Assembly: GCF_001661265.1 (NCBI RefSeq)
Contig: NW_017566994.1
Coordinates: 669,285-733,284 of the forward strand
Origin: Saitoella complicata NRRL Y-17804
Lineage: Eukaryota; Ascomycota; Saitoellomycetes; Saitoellales; Saitoellaceae
DNA: 64,000 nucleotides
Direction of reading: 5' to 3'
Shown here: positions 1-11,568 of the stretch, piece by piece
Layout: each line of letters begins with the position of its first letter
Position numbering within the stretch: position 1 is the first letter of the stretch
Position numbers and translations under genes: made by a program
Notes under the pieces: model-generated
What the model was told of the DNA's origin: nothing
The model's input: the letters and a program-made list of their open reading frames with translations, nothing else
Database searches by the model: none

Positions 1-1
1 T

Positions 2-679
2 GCCGGCACCACAACGAGTGTCCCCCTAACCGAAAAGGGCATCCACATCTGGGACGGCAACTCCTCCCGCGCCTACCTCAACTCCCTCGGCCTCACCCAC
101 CGCGCCGAAGGCGATCTCGGCCCAATCTACGGCTTCCAATGGCGCCACTTCGGTGCCTCCTACACCACCCACGACGCAGACTACACCGGCCAAGGCATCG
201 ACCAACTCGCCGAGGTAGTCAGGAAAGTTAGGGATGAACCTTGGGATCGCAGGATCATTATGTCTGCGTGGAATCCTGTTGCGATTCCGGAGATGGCGTT
301 GCCGCCGTGTCATGTATTGTGTCAGTTTAGCGTGAATACGAGGAATGAGGTGTCCTGCCTTCTATACCAACGGAGTGCGGATATGGGGTTGGGGATTCCG
401 TTCAACATTGCCTCATACGCGCTCCTGACGTACATGATCGCACACATCACCGGCCGTACACCCGGAGACTTGATCATCCAACTCGGTGACGCACACGTCT
501 ATAACGACCACGTCGAGGCGTTGCAGGAACAGCTCCAGAGGGAGCCGAGACCGTTTCCGACGTTGAGGATTAAGAGAAGTAAGGAGGAGGTGGGGGGGAT
601 TGACGGGTTTGCGGTGGAGGATTTTGTTGTGGAGGGGTATAAGCCGTATCCGAAGATTGAGATGAAGATGAGTGTGTAG
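2..679 (+). CDS. thymidylate synthase, C-terminal 225 residues (5' end outside window)
   Basis: Makes dTMP from dUMP using 5,10-methylene-tetrahydrofolate. The frame is open from base 2, so the N-terminus lies beyond the window. Family landmarks appear in order: the [16 protein letters not shown] segment, the [10 protein letters not shown] phosphate-binding arginines, the catalytic cysteine in [27 protein letters not shown], the DAHVYNDH segment, and a C-terminus ending MKMSV exactly like yeast Cdc21. No intron is seen. The gene converges on the ubiquitin hydrolase with about 240 bp between the stop codons. Identification is secure; only the missing 5' part (roughly the first quarter of a ~300-residue enzyme) is unknown. 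Confidence 0.97.
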   Translation, partial: AGTTTSVPLTEKGIHIWDGNSSRAYLNSLGLTHRAEGDLGPIYGFQWRHFGASYTTHDADYTGQGIDQLAEVVRKVRDEPWDRRIIMSAWNPVAIPEMALPPCHVLCQFSVNTRNEVSCLLYQRSADMGLGIPFNIASYALLTYMIAHITGRTPGDLIIQLGDAHVYNDHVEALQEQLQREPRPFPTLRIKRSKEEVGGIDGFAVEDFVVEGYKPYPKIEMKMSV

Positions 680-921
680 CGAGGAGAGAATATATAGAAA
701 TACAAGGACATTTCGATCAAGAGCGAAGACAGACGCCCAAAACCAATATCATTGTTCCCAAAAGCTAATTTCCGAGCGCCAGATGCCATATGGAGTCATA
801 TATGTCACGCAGAAAACGCTAAACGTCCCCTCACTCATTTTTTTCTCCTTCTTTCCTCCTCACTGATAACAATACCAATCGTGATCTAATAGGGATACGA
901 ATACGTATGACCATGATCAGA

Positions 922-3087
922 TCACCCCTCACTCACCTCCCTCTTCTCCTTATCCTTACTCCCACTCCCCCACCTCCTAACAATACTCCCCCCTCTAAAC
1001 CGACTCAATCCCTTTCCCTTCTCTTTGCCACCTCCTACACTTCCATCCTCACTCGCATCTTTGTAGGAGTCTTTCTCTTTCTTAGTTTTCGACCGTCCCA
1101 GAAACGACCTCGATTCCCGTAATTCTGGCATCCCCCCACCAACAACACCCATCGCGCTCGAGCCCATGGAAGTAGCCGAATTCGACTTGCCCAACGGATT
1201 CGCGAAACTGAATCTCCTCGAATGCGGTGTCGACGCCATCGCCGTAGGCAAACTCTGCGGTGACACGGTACTCGGTATCGTATTGGATGGACTCGGTGGT
1301 GGGAGGGTTGATGTGGACGCGTAGGAAGAGGGTGGGAGGGGTGAGGTTGGTGATGTTATTGCTGCGGGTGGGGAGGAGATGGGTGAGGTGCCGAACATGA
1401 GAGGTTGTGGGGATGGGCTGTTATCGCTCATCGTTGGCGGTGGTGACATCACGCTCGAGGGTGGAGAGGTGCTTTCGGTTTCTGTTTCTCTCGCTGCTTC
1501 CGGGAAAGAAGGCGAGTCTGGTGATTTTGGGACTCCGAGTGATTCCTCTTCGACCATTTCATAAAACAACACATACGCACTTCCCAACCCGGGTCTATCA
1601 CCAAAGAAGTTCGTCACGAAGGTCTCGTGGACGGGGGTGACGACATCATCATCAAACAACATCCACCCCGCACTCCCCGCTTTGACAATCGCGACATAAT
1701 GTCCATGGTAGGGCCCTCCGCCGATATGTACCACAACTCCAACGAGTTCGTACAGGCGATCGGGATCATCGGCCGTATCCGTCGTATTAAACAGCCGTAA
1801 CTGGAGCGGATACAAAACCCGATGAAACAGCTTGATATTCTGCTGAATATCCTCCCGATACTTAAACCTTTTCAAATGCAACGCCAATATCCTCGGCAAC
1901 CGTCCCACTTTCATTCTCTTCTCCGCCTCTTGAAGCGTATTACACCGATCGCAGTGGAATTTATTCTTTTCGCATAGCATTTCGGAGGCGGAGAAGGCGC
2001 GGAGACAGGAGGTGATGGAGGTGTGCTCTTCGATGTCGATGGAGAGGTCGAGGAAGGTTTCGTTGCGGCTGGAGATTGTTTCGCAGGTTAGGCATTTAGT
2101 TTCGGAGGTTAGGGAGCCTTCGAAGAGGGTGTGGACCCAGCGGTGGTCGACTGTTGATTCTATGAGGTTGGGAGTGACGCCGGCGCCGTTGAGGAGTTTG
2201 GTGGGGTTTTGCTTCGCGTGATCATCAACCGAATCAACCACCATATTCAGCAGATAGTTCAGAAACTCATGTGCATCCTGATGCATCGTCGATCGAAACA
2301 ACTCTGTTTGTCAGATGTCAGCATCCACTTCAAAGGGTAATCTCGGCTGTCGAACATACCATTCTCCCTCCTCAACACCTCGATAAACATCTGCGGCTTA
2401 ATAACCCCCTTCCTCTCCCCCGCACCCACGATCCCCTCGAAAACATCTTTGAGGGCGGTGAACAAGCTTTCGGACATACCGTATGTCTCGGCGAGTGAGT
2501 GATCGATGTTCAACACCACCTTGCCGTCCTGGGTCGGTGCTGGAGCGCTTTGGTTTGGTGAGGGGGTGGAGACGTCCTTGGGCGTAAGCCCTGCCGCGGA
2601 GGACGTCGACAACACGCTCGAACTCGGCGTCCGCGACAACCCAAATCGCGATTTTCGGTTTTCTGCTTTCTCGGATGGTGCAGTGGTCATCGATCGCTGC
2701 AGCCCCCCTCTCCCAGTATAATTCGTCACACTCGAGCCCGCACCCGCTGGTGTTGGAGGAGCGGTCGATGTCGGGAACTCCCGTGTCGGCGAGGTTGGTG
2801 CGCGGTCTGTTATGGGTGGGTAGGAGAGGACTGCATCTCGGAAGGGTTTGCAGAAGTAGAGGGCTTGTAAGACGGAGTTTGCGTAGCTATCCAGACCTCG
2901 ATCATCAGTCGCCTGTGCACGAGGAAGGGGTGAAGGTGGCTTACCAAGTATTCCCAAAGTTCTCCATTCCGAAGGTTTTATCGCCACCATCAACGGCCAG
3001 CGGTGAGGTGTCGACTCCTCCGGATCCCTTGCCGCCACTTCCAGAAGTACCACTGCTTCCCAATCCCATCCATTTCAGCATAGACAT
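922..3087 (-). CDS. ubiquitin carboxyl-terminal hydrolase, UBP9/UBP13/CreB (USP12/46) family
   Basis: Cysteine protease that removes ubiquitin; the fungal CreB branch acts in carbon catabolite regulation with a WD40 partner. Exons 3087-2945, 2886-2360 and 2303-922 join in frame to 683 residues across introns of 58 and 56 nt (GTAAGC...TAG and GTATGT...CAG). Splicing creates the Cys box: NFGNT ends exon 1 and the catalytic Cys (about residue 48) is split over the first junction before [12 protein letters not shown]. The second junction restores [18 protein letters not shown]. Two CxxC pairs (CLTC, CDRC) form the usual zinc site, and the His box [13 protein letters not shown] lies near residue 425. 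The last 200 residues are Ser/Pro-rich low complexity, as in CreB. The start is the first of two close Met codons. Confidence 0.93.
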
Positions 3088-3560
3088 TTTGCCGAGATGA
3101 CTGGCTGCTGCAGCCGATCAACCTGCAGTGTCTTAACCGTTCCGATCAAAGCGTAAAAGGCGTGCGCAACTTTTGTGCACACAGAGGGATAGAGACAGCT
3201 GGATGGTGTTCGAGATCAGATACCCTTGACCTTCCGTAAACAACACCGCACCGGATTTTTGGTGTTGCGTTCGGTTGTCGGCTGACGATCGGTGTGGCTG
3301 GGGCAGCACTGGTGGGCCACGGCGCGTGTCCCTGGGTTGGTGGGGTGAGACTGGGGAGACTGGGGGGTGGGTGACGTAACAGCAGCGAGGAAACTATACA
3401 TACAGATGGGACGTACTCCCTTCTAGATTCGTGAGGAAGAATATCGATACACTCCACACAGGTGAATGGCCGTGCGCACGTGAGCACCAGCCACGCTCCA
3501 ACCCCTGGAAAATGGGAAGCTGCATCACCGCACACGCCGCACAGACCACTGCACTGCACC
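3088..3560. other. intergenic region between divergent UBP and LSD1-like genes, left of gap
   Basis: No convincing gene. The short ORFs here have no recognisable domain and run into C-rich sequence. The region should hold the divergent promoters of the ubiquitin hydrolase and the LSD1-like gene, but the gap prevents a full reading. Confidence 0.5.
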
Positions 3561-3597
3561 CCTCCCATCCCCTCCCATCCCCTCCCATCCCCCCCCC
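3561..3597. repeat. C-rich tandem decamer and C tract at edge of the assembly gap
   Basis: Three perfect copies of CCTCCCATCC are followed by a run of C that leads into Ns. The other side of the gap resumes with another C run. The complementary strand carries G runs of three or more with short spacers, a pattern able to form a G-quadruplex. This probably explains why the assembly broke here. Confidence 0.85.
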
Positions 3598-3901
3598 NNN
3601 NNNNNNNNNNNNNNNNNNNNNNNNNNNNNNNNNNNNNNNNNNNNNNNNNNNNNNNNNNNNNNNNNNNNNNNNNNNNNNNNNNNNNNNNNNNNNNNNNNNN
3701 NNNNNNNNNNNNNNNNNNNNNNNNNNNNNNNNNNNNNNNNNNNNNNNNNNNNNNNNNNNNNNNNNNNNNNNNNNNNNNNNNNNNNNNNNNNNNNNNNNNN
3801 NNNNNNNNNNNNNNNNNNNNNNNNNNNNNNNNNNNNNNNNNNNNNNNNNNNNNNNNNNNNNNNNNNNNNNNNNNNNNNNNNNNNNNNNNNNNNNNNNNNN
3901 N
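3598..3901. other. assembly gap (304 Ns)
   Basis: Unknown bases flanked by C homopolymers on both sides. It sits 47 bp upstream of the LSD1-like start codon, so part of that gene's promoter or 5' UTR is missing. The true length may differ from 304. Confidence 1.
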
Positions 3902-3948
3902 CCCCCCCCGTCTCCATCACCGATACATAAACTCCGCAGTCCATCGCA

Positions 3949-6900
3949 ATGGCCGACCACCAAAGTCCAGACAATGCACAGGGAACAGGGAACATGTATG
4001 GTATCGAGAACCTTGCCTCGGCGGCCTTAGCGAGTCGCGTCTCCCAGCCCACGACAACCGCGACGCGACCGGCGCAACAGCAACAGCAACCCCAGCTCGC
4101 GACGACGGAGCAGGAGTTATGGAGTATCTTGCAGCAGCATGATCCGACGCAAACACTGAACGCGACGGCGGCGGCGGCGGCGGCGGCGCAGAGTGCGCAG
4201 AGGTCGGGGAGTCAGCCCGCGACGGCGCAAGTTCCGGCCGTGAGCGCGGCGACGGGGTATCCTGGGTATGGCTACACTGCGGCCGCAGCGGGCTACCAAT
4301 ACGCGAACGCAATGGCGTACCAACGTCCTCCCGTTCCACCACCACAAGCTGCGCAATACCAACAGTACCAGCAATATCTCTCCTACCCCCAGGCCGCGTA
4401 CGCGGGCGCACAAACTGCGTTTCAGCCGTACAGTCCGGATTTCTTTACGCCGAGTCCGGCTGTTGCTGCGCAACAAGCTGTACACACGCCCGCTCCTGGT
4501 TCATTCGGGACACCGACTCCAGCGACACGGGTTTCGGCACAGCCGACCCGTCAGAGTAAGCGTGTCCGTATCGATCCCTCTCATCTCCGCGAAGAATTGA
4601 CGGGCGACGATGAGGATGAGGACGAGGACGACCTCACCCCCCTCCCCAAACACGAAACAATCCCAGCCCAACCCGCACCTCCGATCCAGCTTGCCCCCGG
4701 TGTGCGATTCGTGATGGGCACCCACCCATCCGCACTCACCGGCCGTCCCAAATCCTGTATTCCAAATATCTTTGCAAAAGACTGGGCCCGCGAATGTGTC
4801 GAAGCCGCCATTAACTCCCGTCTCCCACCCTACGCACTCTCCAAGGACGAATACAACACCTTCAAAGGCGCGATCAATCATGTCCAAGTCACGAATTATC
4901 TCAATATTAGGAATGCGGTGTTGTGGCTCTGGTTAAGGAATCCCCTTTGTCCGGTGAGTAGGGAGGAGGCGTTTGGGGTTTGTAGGGATGATCGGTTCGT
5001 GCCGTTGGCGGAGAAGATTTTCGAGTATCTCGTCAGAGGGGGTTATATCAATAACGGAGTCATTCCAATTCCTAGCCCGCTGGAGGTTTTGGGACAGGTG
5101 CAGCCGGAGCGATCCAAGTCAGGAAAGGTCGTCGTTGTGGTGGGAAGTGGGATTGCGGGACTCAGTGCTGCACGGCAATTGGAGGGTTTGTTCAAGCATT
5201 TCGCGAACAAGTTCCCGGAGGACGAGGAATTACCCAAAGTCATGGTCGTCGAAGCTCGGTCCCGGATCGGAGGGCGGGTGTATTCGCGTCCGATCAAGGC
5301 TGATACGCGGGAGCAGCTTGATTTGGGTGAGGGAAGGGAGAGTACGGCGGAGATGGGTGCGATGATCGTTACGGGTTTTGACTATGGTAACCCGTTGGGT
5401 GTTCTCATCAAGAAACAGCTCGCGTTGCCGTATCACCACCTCAGGGAAACGGACTTACATGATGAGACTGGGCAGAAGGTCGATAAAGAGCGGGATGTAC
5501 GGGTTGAGAGGATGTTTAACGATGTCCTTGATCGCGCGGCGGGATTCAAGGAGCCGAGGGTGCAACCGAAGTTGGTGGAGGGGAATAAGTGGGATCTGGA
5601 TTTAGGGCGGGATCCATCTTCTGAGGGTGGTAAGACGATTGCGGAGGTGGAGAAGGGGGAGGCGGAGATTCCGCCTATGAGTGCTGGTGTGGAGACGGGT
5701 ATTTCGACGCCGTCGAATGAGAGTGTTTTTGGGGCGGGGTTGGAGAGGATGACCGGGCGCCCGTGGCACGCGACCGGGACGGCGGGAAAGATTCCGCCTA
5801 TTGAGGCGTTGAGGAGGATTGGATTCGAGGTTGAGGAGAGGGATGTTGAAACCTTCCAGCCTCGTCCTGCGGATGAACCGACGCTTGGGGATACCATGGA
5901 CGCTATCCTCCTCGAGTTCAAGGAGCTCGCGAAGCTCACGCCGGAAGACATGCGGATGGTCAACTGGCATTACGCGAATTTGGAGTATGCTAATGCCGCT
6001 AACCTCCGGAAACTGAGTTTGAAGCATTGGGATCAGGATGATGGGAATGAGTTCCGCGGGGCGCATTCGATGGTTGTCGGGGGGTACGGGCAACTCGCGC
6101 GGGCTTTGGCGTTGGCGCCGGAGAAGTTGGACATTAAGTTGAGGAAGAGCGTACAGACTGTCGTCTATTCGGACGCGCAGACCATGATTAATGGAACGAT
6201 GTATCAGCAGCCCCCCGTGAGGGTGATTTGTCATGATGGAGATGTGATTGGGGCTGATGCGGTTATTGTTACCCTTCCGTTGGGGGTGTTGAAGAGTGGG
6301 GATGTTGCGTTTGAGCCGGCGTTGCCGGAGTGGAAGATGGGTGCGATCTCGAGGCTTGGTTTTGGGTTGTTGAATAAGGTCGTGCTTGTTTATGATGAGT
6401 GTTTCTGGGATCGGGAGGCGGATATGGTTGGGGTGTTGAGGGAGCCGGAGAATGGGAAGGATCCGATGAATCAGGAGAGCTATGTGGATGTTAGGGGACG
6501 GTTCTACATGTTTTGGAATTGTTATAGGACTGCTGGGAAACCCGTGTTGGTTGCGCTCATGGCGGGCAATGCGGCGGAGGCGGTGGAGAAGGAGGATGAT
6601 GATGTACTCATCGAGGAAGCGACGACGGTGTTGAAGAAGATGCACCCGGGGAAACATGTGCTGCAGCCGCGTGAGTCGATTGTTACTAGATGGAAGAAGG
6701 ATCCGTATGCGAAGGGGTCATATTCCTACGTGGGCCCCAAGGCTACGGGTGAGGATTATGATCTTTTGCAGAAGGATGTCGATGGAAGGGTGTACTTTGC
6801 TGGTGAGGCTACGTGCCGGACGCATCCCGCCACCGTCCACGGAGCCTACCTTTCTGGTCTTAAAGCCGCAAAGGAGGTTTTGGAGCACTTTATTGGTCCG

Positions 6901-7566
6901 ATTAACGTGCCGACTGATAAGCATATCGTTGTGCCTACTGAGATCGCGACTGCGATGGCGAAGGTCAAGGTCGAGAGTAGGAGGACGCAGTACAAGGAGA
7001 GCTGGACGCAGAAGGCGAAGAGGCTTAAGCGTGAAAGGGTGCAGGCTGCCGAGGAGGCTTGTGAAGCTGCCTTGGTCGAGAAGTTGGGCGAGAAGCCGAT
7101 GAAGGCGAAGAGACGGCCCGCGAACCCTTTCTTGGTTTTCCAGAAGGAGAGCTGGAGTAGGATCAAGGCCGAGGCTGATAGAATTCATCAGGAGCGCACT
7201 GGGAACCCGAATGCGAAGGCTAGTAGGGATGAGATTCGTGCGTTGTTGGGGAAGGCTTGGAGGGATATGAGTCTGGATGAGCAGAAGCCCTACCGCGAGT
7301 TTACGGAGTCGAATAAGGCTGCGAACAGTGGTAGCGTTGCTGATTTCAACAATCAGTTGTTGGAATGGGAGCGTCAGGCTGAGACTTTTAGTAAGACGTT
7401 CATGGATGCTGCGTTGGCTGAGCCGCCGAGTGTGGAGGAGGCAGAGGCGAATAGGATGGCTGCGGAGGAGAAGGCGGAGAGGATGAGGTTGATGGAGGAG
7501 AGGAAGAGGTATGCGCACTTGTACGGGCCTCAGAGTGATGATGAGGATTACGAGGATGAAGAGTAG
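3949..7566 (+). CDS. LSD1-like histone demethylase (SWIRM - amine oxidase - HMG box)
   Basis: FAD-dependent amine oxidase of the LSD1/KDM1 family, expected to demethylate histone lysines or act structurally in chromatin. It is intronless, 1205 residues. Order: a Gln/Ala/Tyr/Pro-rich N-terminus with a poly-Ala run (about residues 70-80), an acidic patch DDEDEDEDD, a SWIRM domain (about 268-370), an ADP-binding loop VVVVGSGIAGLSAARQLEG (about 393-411), a long insert, and the flavin-domain GFGLLNKVVLVYDE whose Lys matches the catalytic lysine of LSD1. The FAD C-terminal motif is VYFAGEATCRTHPATVHGAYLSG, then an HMG box (about 1054-1127) and an acidic tail DDEDYEDEE. The SWIRM-oxidase-HMG order matches fungal Lsd1/Lsd2 proteins of the S. 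pombe type; animal LSD1 lacks the HMG box. Confidence 0.95.
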   Translation: MADHQSPDNAQGTGNMYGIENLASAALASRVSQPTTTATRPAQQQQQPQLATTEQELWSILQQHDPTQTLNATAAAAAAAQSAQRSGSQPATAQVPAVSAATGYPGYGYTAAAAGYQYANAMAYQRPPVPPPQAAQYQQYQQYLSYPQAAYAGAQTAFQPYSPDFFTPSPAVAAQQAVHTPAPGSFGTPTPATRVSAQPTRQSKRVRIDPSHLREELTGDDEDEDEDDLTPLPKHETIPAQPAPPIQLAPGVRFVMGTHPSALTGRPKSCIPNIFAKDWARECVEAAINSRLPPYALSKDEYNTFKGAINHVQVTNYLNIRNAVLWLWLRNPLCPVSREEAFGVCRDDRFVPLAEKIFEYLVRGGYINNGVIPIPSPLEVLGQVQPERSKSGKVVVVVGSGIAGLSAARQLEGLFKHFANKFPEDEELPKVMVVEARSRIGGRVYSRPIKADTREQLDLGEGRESTAEMGAMIVTGFDYGNPLGVLIKKQLALPYHHLRETDLHDETGQKVDKERDVRVERMFNDVLDRAAGFKEPRVQPKLVEGNKWDLDLGRDPSSEGGKTIAEVEKGEAEIPPMSAGVETGISTPSNESVFGAGLERMTGRPWHATGTAGKIPPIEALRRIGFEVEERDVETFQPRPADEPTLGDTMDAILLEFKELAKLTPEDMRMVNWHYANLEYANAANLRKLSLKHWDQDDGNEFRGAHSMVVGGYGQLARALALAPEKLDIKLRKSVQTVVYSDAQTMINGTMYQQPPVRVICHDGDVIGADAVIVTLPLGVLKSGDVAFEPALPEWKMGAISRLGFGLLNKVVLVYDECFWDREADMVGVLREPENGKDPMNQESYVDVRGRFYMFWNCYRTAGKPVLVALMAGNAAEAVEKEDDDVLIEEATTVLKKMHPGKHVLQPRESIVTRWKKDPYAKGSYSYVGPKATGEDYDLLQKDVDGRVYFAGEATCRTHPATVHGAYLSGLKAAKEVLEHFIGPINVPTDKHIVVPTEIATAMAKVKVESRRTQYKESWTQKAKRLKRERVQAAEEACEAALVEKLGEKPMKAKRRPANPFLVFQKESWSRIKAEADRIHQERTGNPNAKASRDEIRALLGKAWRDMSLDEQKPYREFTESNKAANSGSVADFNNQLLEWERQAETFSKTFMDAALAEPPSVEEAEANRMAAEEKAERMRLMEERKRYAHLYGPQSDDEDYEDEE

Positions 7567-7996
7567 GAAAACCGGGTTACGGATAGGTGTAAGATTTAAA
7601 TTGATTCCCATTTACACCTTCTTATTCCACAACAGTCCCAATGCTACTTACGCTGGGCGACGCAAGCGCTGTGCTGTGCGTGCCTGGCCATAACTGGAAG
7701 AAAAGTCGCCGCTCGGATTGCACCGGTTTGCTTTCACCGGCTCTCGACAAGGGCTTCTCCTACAGCCTTTCGATTGAGCATCCGTTGCAGCAGCCTGCAA
7801 TTGCAAAAGAAGATCATTTGGATTGGGCTGTCACTGTCCCTGTTACGTGCTGTATCGCACTCCGAGCTCCTGTCCCAATCGTCACGCACCTGTTGCCGGC
7901 AAAGCCTTCTTCCGCGATCGCCTTCCCTTGCATACCTAGCCTACCTATACCCTGAGCGTTTGACCGTTTCTTGAACATTGCATTTGTTGTTCTTCG
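7567..7996. other. intergenic, LSD1-like 3' end to RRN3 5' end
   Basis: About 430 bp between two co-oriented genes. It holds the LSD1-like 3' UTR and the RRN3 promoter. No ORF with recognisable content was found. Confidence 0.5.
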
Positions 7997-10057
7997 ATGG
8001 TATCCATCATTCCACGTACCGAGTCTTCATCATCTACAACTCCAAACCTGGAACTCCCAAACAGCAATGGCGGCACTTCAGCCAGCAAGACGGCGCCAGC
8101 CGAGACCGAGACGGATGCCAAACTCTCCCAAACTATGTTCTTGGCTTTTGTTAGCAATGCCTTGGATGCGCGTTTGAAGGTTTGTCACCCTTTGTCGTTC
8201 TGCTTCTGGTGTCTGATTGTTGGAGTGGTGCGCTGACTGTTTTTTGTGAACAGGGAGATTATTCGCCGTTTGAGGATTTGCAGCGGTTGTTTACGGTTAA
8301 GCCGACTGCGCCTGATGCTCCCTCTAGTTCTCAGCTTCGACAGATCTTGGGAGCTTTGACTAATCACGTCTCGAGGTTGGACTCGTCGGCGAGTATCCTT
8401 GTCAGGGCGATTATCGGATGCCACTGGGCTGGAAGGGATGATCTGTTTGTGGGAGCATACGTGAGGTTTCTGGGGAATCTTGTTTCGGCACATGCTGGAT
8501 ACATTCCGCTGGTTACCCACATGCTGGTCCAGCACCTTTCATTGGGTACGTCATTTGGGTCAGCTATGATCTTGAGCACGACTGATCCTGTTCGCAGTAC
8601 CCATTTCCCTCGGCCGTCTTCCTAACCATGACCCAGTACCTCGCTCGCTCATCCATGACCGCGCCCACTTCGCCCTCCAATATATCCTCGAGCTTGTCCC
8701 GACAGCGACCCCATCCCTCATGCCAGTCCTCTCTGCCGAATTCCCTCACAAGTCCGAAAACAAACTTGCTCAGGTCACCTACGTCACCAACCTCCTCCGC
8801 GTCCTGCAATATGCCCCCGTCCTTCGTGGCCAAGTCATGAACCTCCTCATCGACAAAATCATCCAGATTGATGTCGAGATCCAGGTGAACTTGGACGAGT
8901 TAGACGAAGAGCACGAAATCCTAGAAGAAGACGTACCAAATGGCATCAGTGACGCGAATTTTATGGCTACGGCTAAGGAGGGTCCACATGCGCAGCTCTT
9001 GGCGGAGATTGCGGAGGCTGATGCGGCTGATTTGGATGAGGATGATGATGAGGATCTGGAGATGAGCGTGCAGAACATCAAGGATATGGTCGACAAGCTC
9101 GATTGTATGTTGATGGTGATGTTTGATTACCTCACTCCGACCTTCCTCAGCGAACCAGCGCTACTCACCCCCGGGGGTATCATGAACTCTGACGCTTTCT
9201 CGGATATCTCTTTTGAGTACCTTCTCCAAGCATTTGACACGACGATTTTGTCGACGTTTAGGTCGAGGTATACGCAGTTTATCATCTTTTGGGCAAGTCA
9301 GACGAGTCCGAGGTTTATCGATGCGTTCCTCGGTGTCGCGATCGAGCGTGCACTCGATCCCTCCCGACCCCAAATTGCGAGACAAGCTGCGTCAGCATAC
9401 GTCGCCTCCTTTGTCGCTCGTGCCAAGAAACTCGATCGCCCCGCCGTTCGAACCGTCGTCGGGATGTTGTGTACCTGGCTACACACCTATATCGAGGACA
9501 GGGAGGAGGAATGCGTCGGTGCTGATGTTGGGAAGTTTGGAGGTTTTTACGCGGTTGTGCAGGCGGTGTTTTACATCTTTTGCTTCAGATGGCGGGAGTT
9601 GAAGGGGGATGATGAGGAGAATGAGGATGTGATGGAGGGTGAGGATGGGGAGACAGATAAGTGGGCTCCTGGGCTCGAGGTGCTTAATCGGGCTATTCTG
9701 TCCAGATTCAACCCCCTCAAGGTGTGCTCGCCTGTCGTCGTTTCCCAGTTCGCGAGGGTTGCGAATCATCTTGGGTTGCTGTACGCCTACTCCGTTATGG
9801 AACAAAACCGAAGATTGGGCGGTGCGGGGAATTACATGAATGCGAATCTGAATAAGGAGGTGGAGAGTTATTTCCCGTTCGATCCGTATCGGTTGAAGAG
9901 GAGTCAGGGGTACGTTAAGGATATGTATGTCGAGTGGCAGAATATCCCGGGGCTGGATGATGAAGAGGACAGCGAGGAGGAGGACGAAGACGAAGACGAA
10001 GACGAGGAGAGTGAGGAGGAGTATGATGAGGATATGGATGAGAGCATGATGGACTGA
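7997..10057 (+). CDS. RRN3: RNA polymerase I initiation factor Rrn3
   Basis: Rrn3/TIF-IA bridges RNA polymerase I to the core factor at rDNA promoters, in the nucleolus. Exons 7997-8179, 8254-8545 and 8598-10057 (introns 74 and 52 nt) join to 644 residues. Junction 1 gives ARLK/GDYSPFEDLQ and junction 2 gives HLSLVPISLGRLP. Recognised from the Rrn3 fold segments: VRAIIGCHWAGRDD, then LVPTATPSLMPVLSAEFPHK, DIEIQVNLDELDEE-like helices, FDYLTPTFL, SRYTQFIIFWA, and near the C-terminus NRRLGGAGNYM, ESYFPFDPYRLKRS and VEWQNIPGLD. The protein ends in a long Asp/Glu tail. The first ATG at 7997 is in a clean context and gives a normal-length N-terminus. Confidence 0.94.
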
Positions 10058-11568
10058 TTTGTCCCCTAAAAAATGAGTCGGGTGTGGTGTGTGGAGTGAG
10101 GTCTTTTTGCACATGCTTTTTTGGTTGGGTATCGGTTATCGTTTTGGCGATTGGAGTTCTTTTGTTTGTTACCTATATCAGGCTTTTTGGCTATCTCGTA
10201 TCAAGATATCATGATTGATCCTATACCAGTACCGACGTCCAGCAGCCAGCTCCGGATCACGTCGTCGCGAGGCAGTATCGATCGGCAACGAACGATTCTA
10301 CATTTGCATAATTACGTAATTGATATCACGGTTGCAGCCGCGGAGATGGAGCTCTCGGTCGGATGGCATGACCCACGTCGCGTACAGAAACGGATTGCAC
10401 GATCGTGATATTGATGGATTCACCCGGCTTATCCGGGTCGCAATCCTGATTATTGTCGGACCACATGCTTTCAAATCCGGAAGCAGGCGTCTCTGGTACC
10501 ATGTTACCCAAATTGCAGACTCACGATAAGTCGACGTATGAATTCGAAAATTAAGAGCCGGTGACACAAGCGGACCGATTGCATTGCAATTGAGAGGAGA
10601 GGGAAAAAAACCAGTCGTTGAACTTTCGAAGGTTGTGTGTAGGCGTTAGTGACCGTCCGGCCATGGTTCTCACTGGCATGACTGGGTATCTCATTAAAGC
10701 TGTCTAAGCGTGGGCTGCGGCACACCTCACGAGTTCGCTCTCGGCTCGAATTCCCTGCAGACCCATTTTGATCGTTCGTTACCGACTTCTGGGGCTAATG
10801 GCATAAGTGAATTTCCGGAATTGCCTGGAAAATGCCGTGCTAATCATACCGGGGTTTACGTCACCGTCTCATGGGGGGGTCATCGGGGTACGGCCCGAGG
10901 AGATCGGAGGCGGGGAGGGAGGTAACACTTCTACCAGGAATTAGGCAATGGACCGTCGGAGGAACTGGAGGGGCTCTGATCTTGGGGTTGTTGAGGGTGA
11001 TTGTAATTGCAATCCCGGCCGTAATCTGGGCATTTGCTGGGTGAGACGATGTGTCACGTCACTCACGCGCAACGGCCGGTTCGCTCGCAAACACCTCGAG
11101 ATTGCATACATCTCCACTCGAAAGGGTCGAAAGACCTGTCTTGGAACTCTGAAAATGCGTGAAGTCTCAGAAAGCTTAATCAGTTTAACTTGCCTAAGCT
11201 CAATTGCAATTGGCTGATCAGGAGGGCACACGGTTCTTTCCGCGGGGGGGGTTCCTTCCAAGACGCCCGGATCGTGAACTTTCATCACGGCTTCTGCCGA
11301 ACCCGACCGACGTCGAACGTGTTTCATTAAGATTACGGTTGACAAACTCGGGCATAGAAGGAGGCAGCAAGGGAGTCATCCAAGCAGCCTTTTTGACCGC
11401 CCCGCTCTTTTTATTTCGGTTTACAATATCACATCACATCACTCTAGGCTGAATCCTTGCAAATTGTCTGGCTTGGGGCTTTGGGGACGTCATTCAACAG
11501 ATCGGATCTCGCCGTGTCGACTATAAGGTTCGATTGGCCCCTCAAAATCAGATGTGGTAGGACCAAAC
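10058..11568. other. intergenic region without a supported gene
   Basis: About 1.5 kb. ORFs up to 134 codons occur on both strands but show no domain, no spliceable continuation and no coding-like composition. Presumably it holds the promoter of the SnoaL-like gene and the RRN3 terminator. No repeat or RNA gene was seen. Confidence 0.5.
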
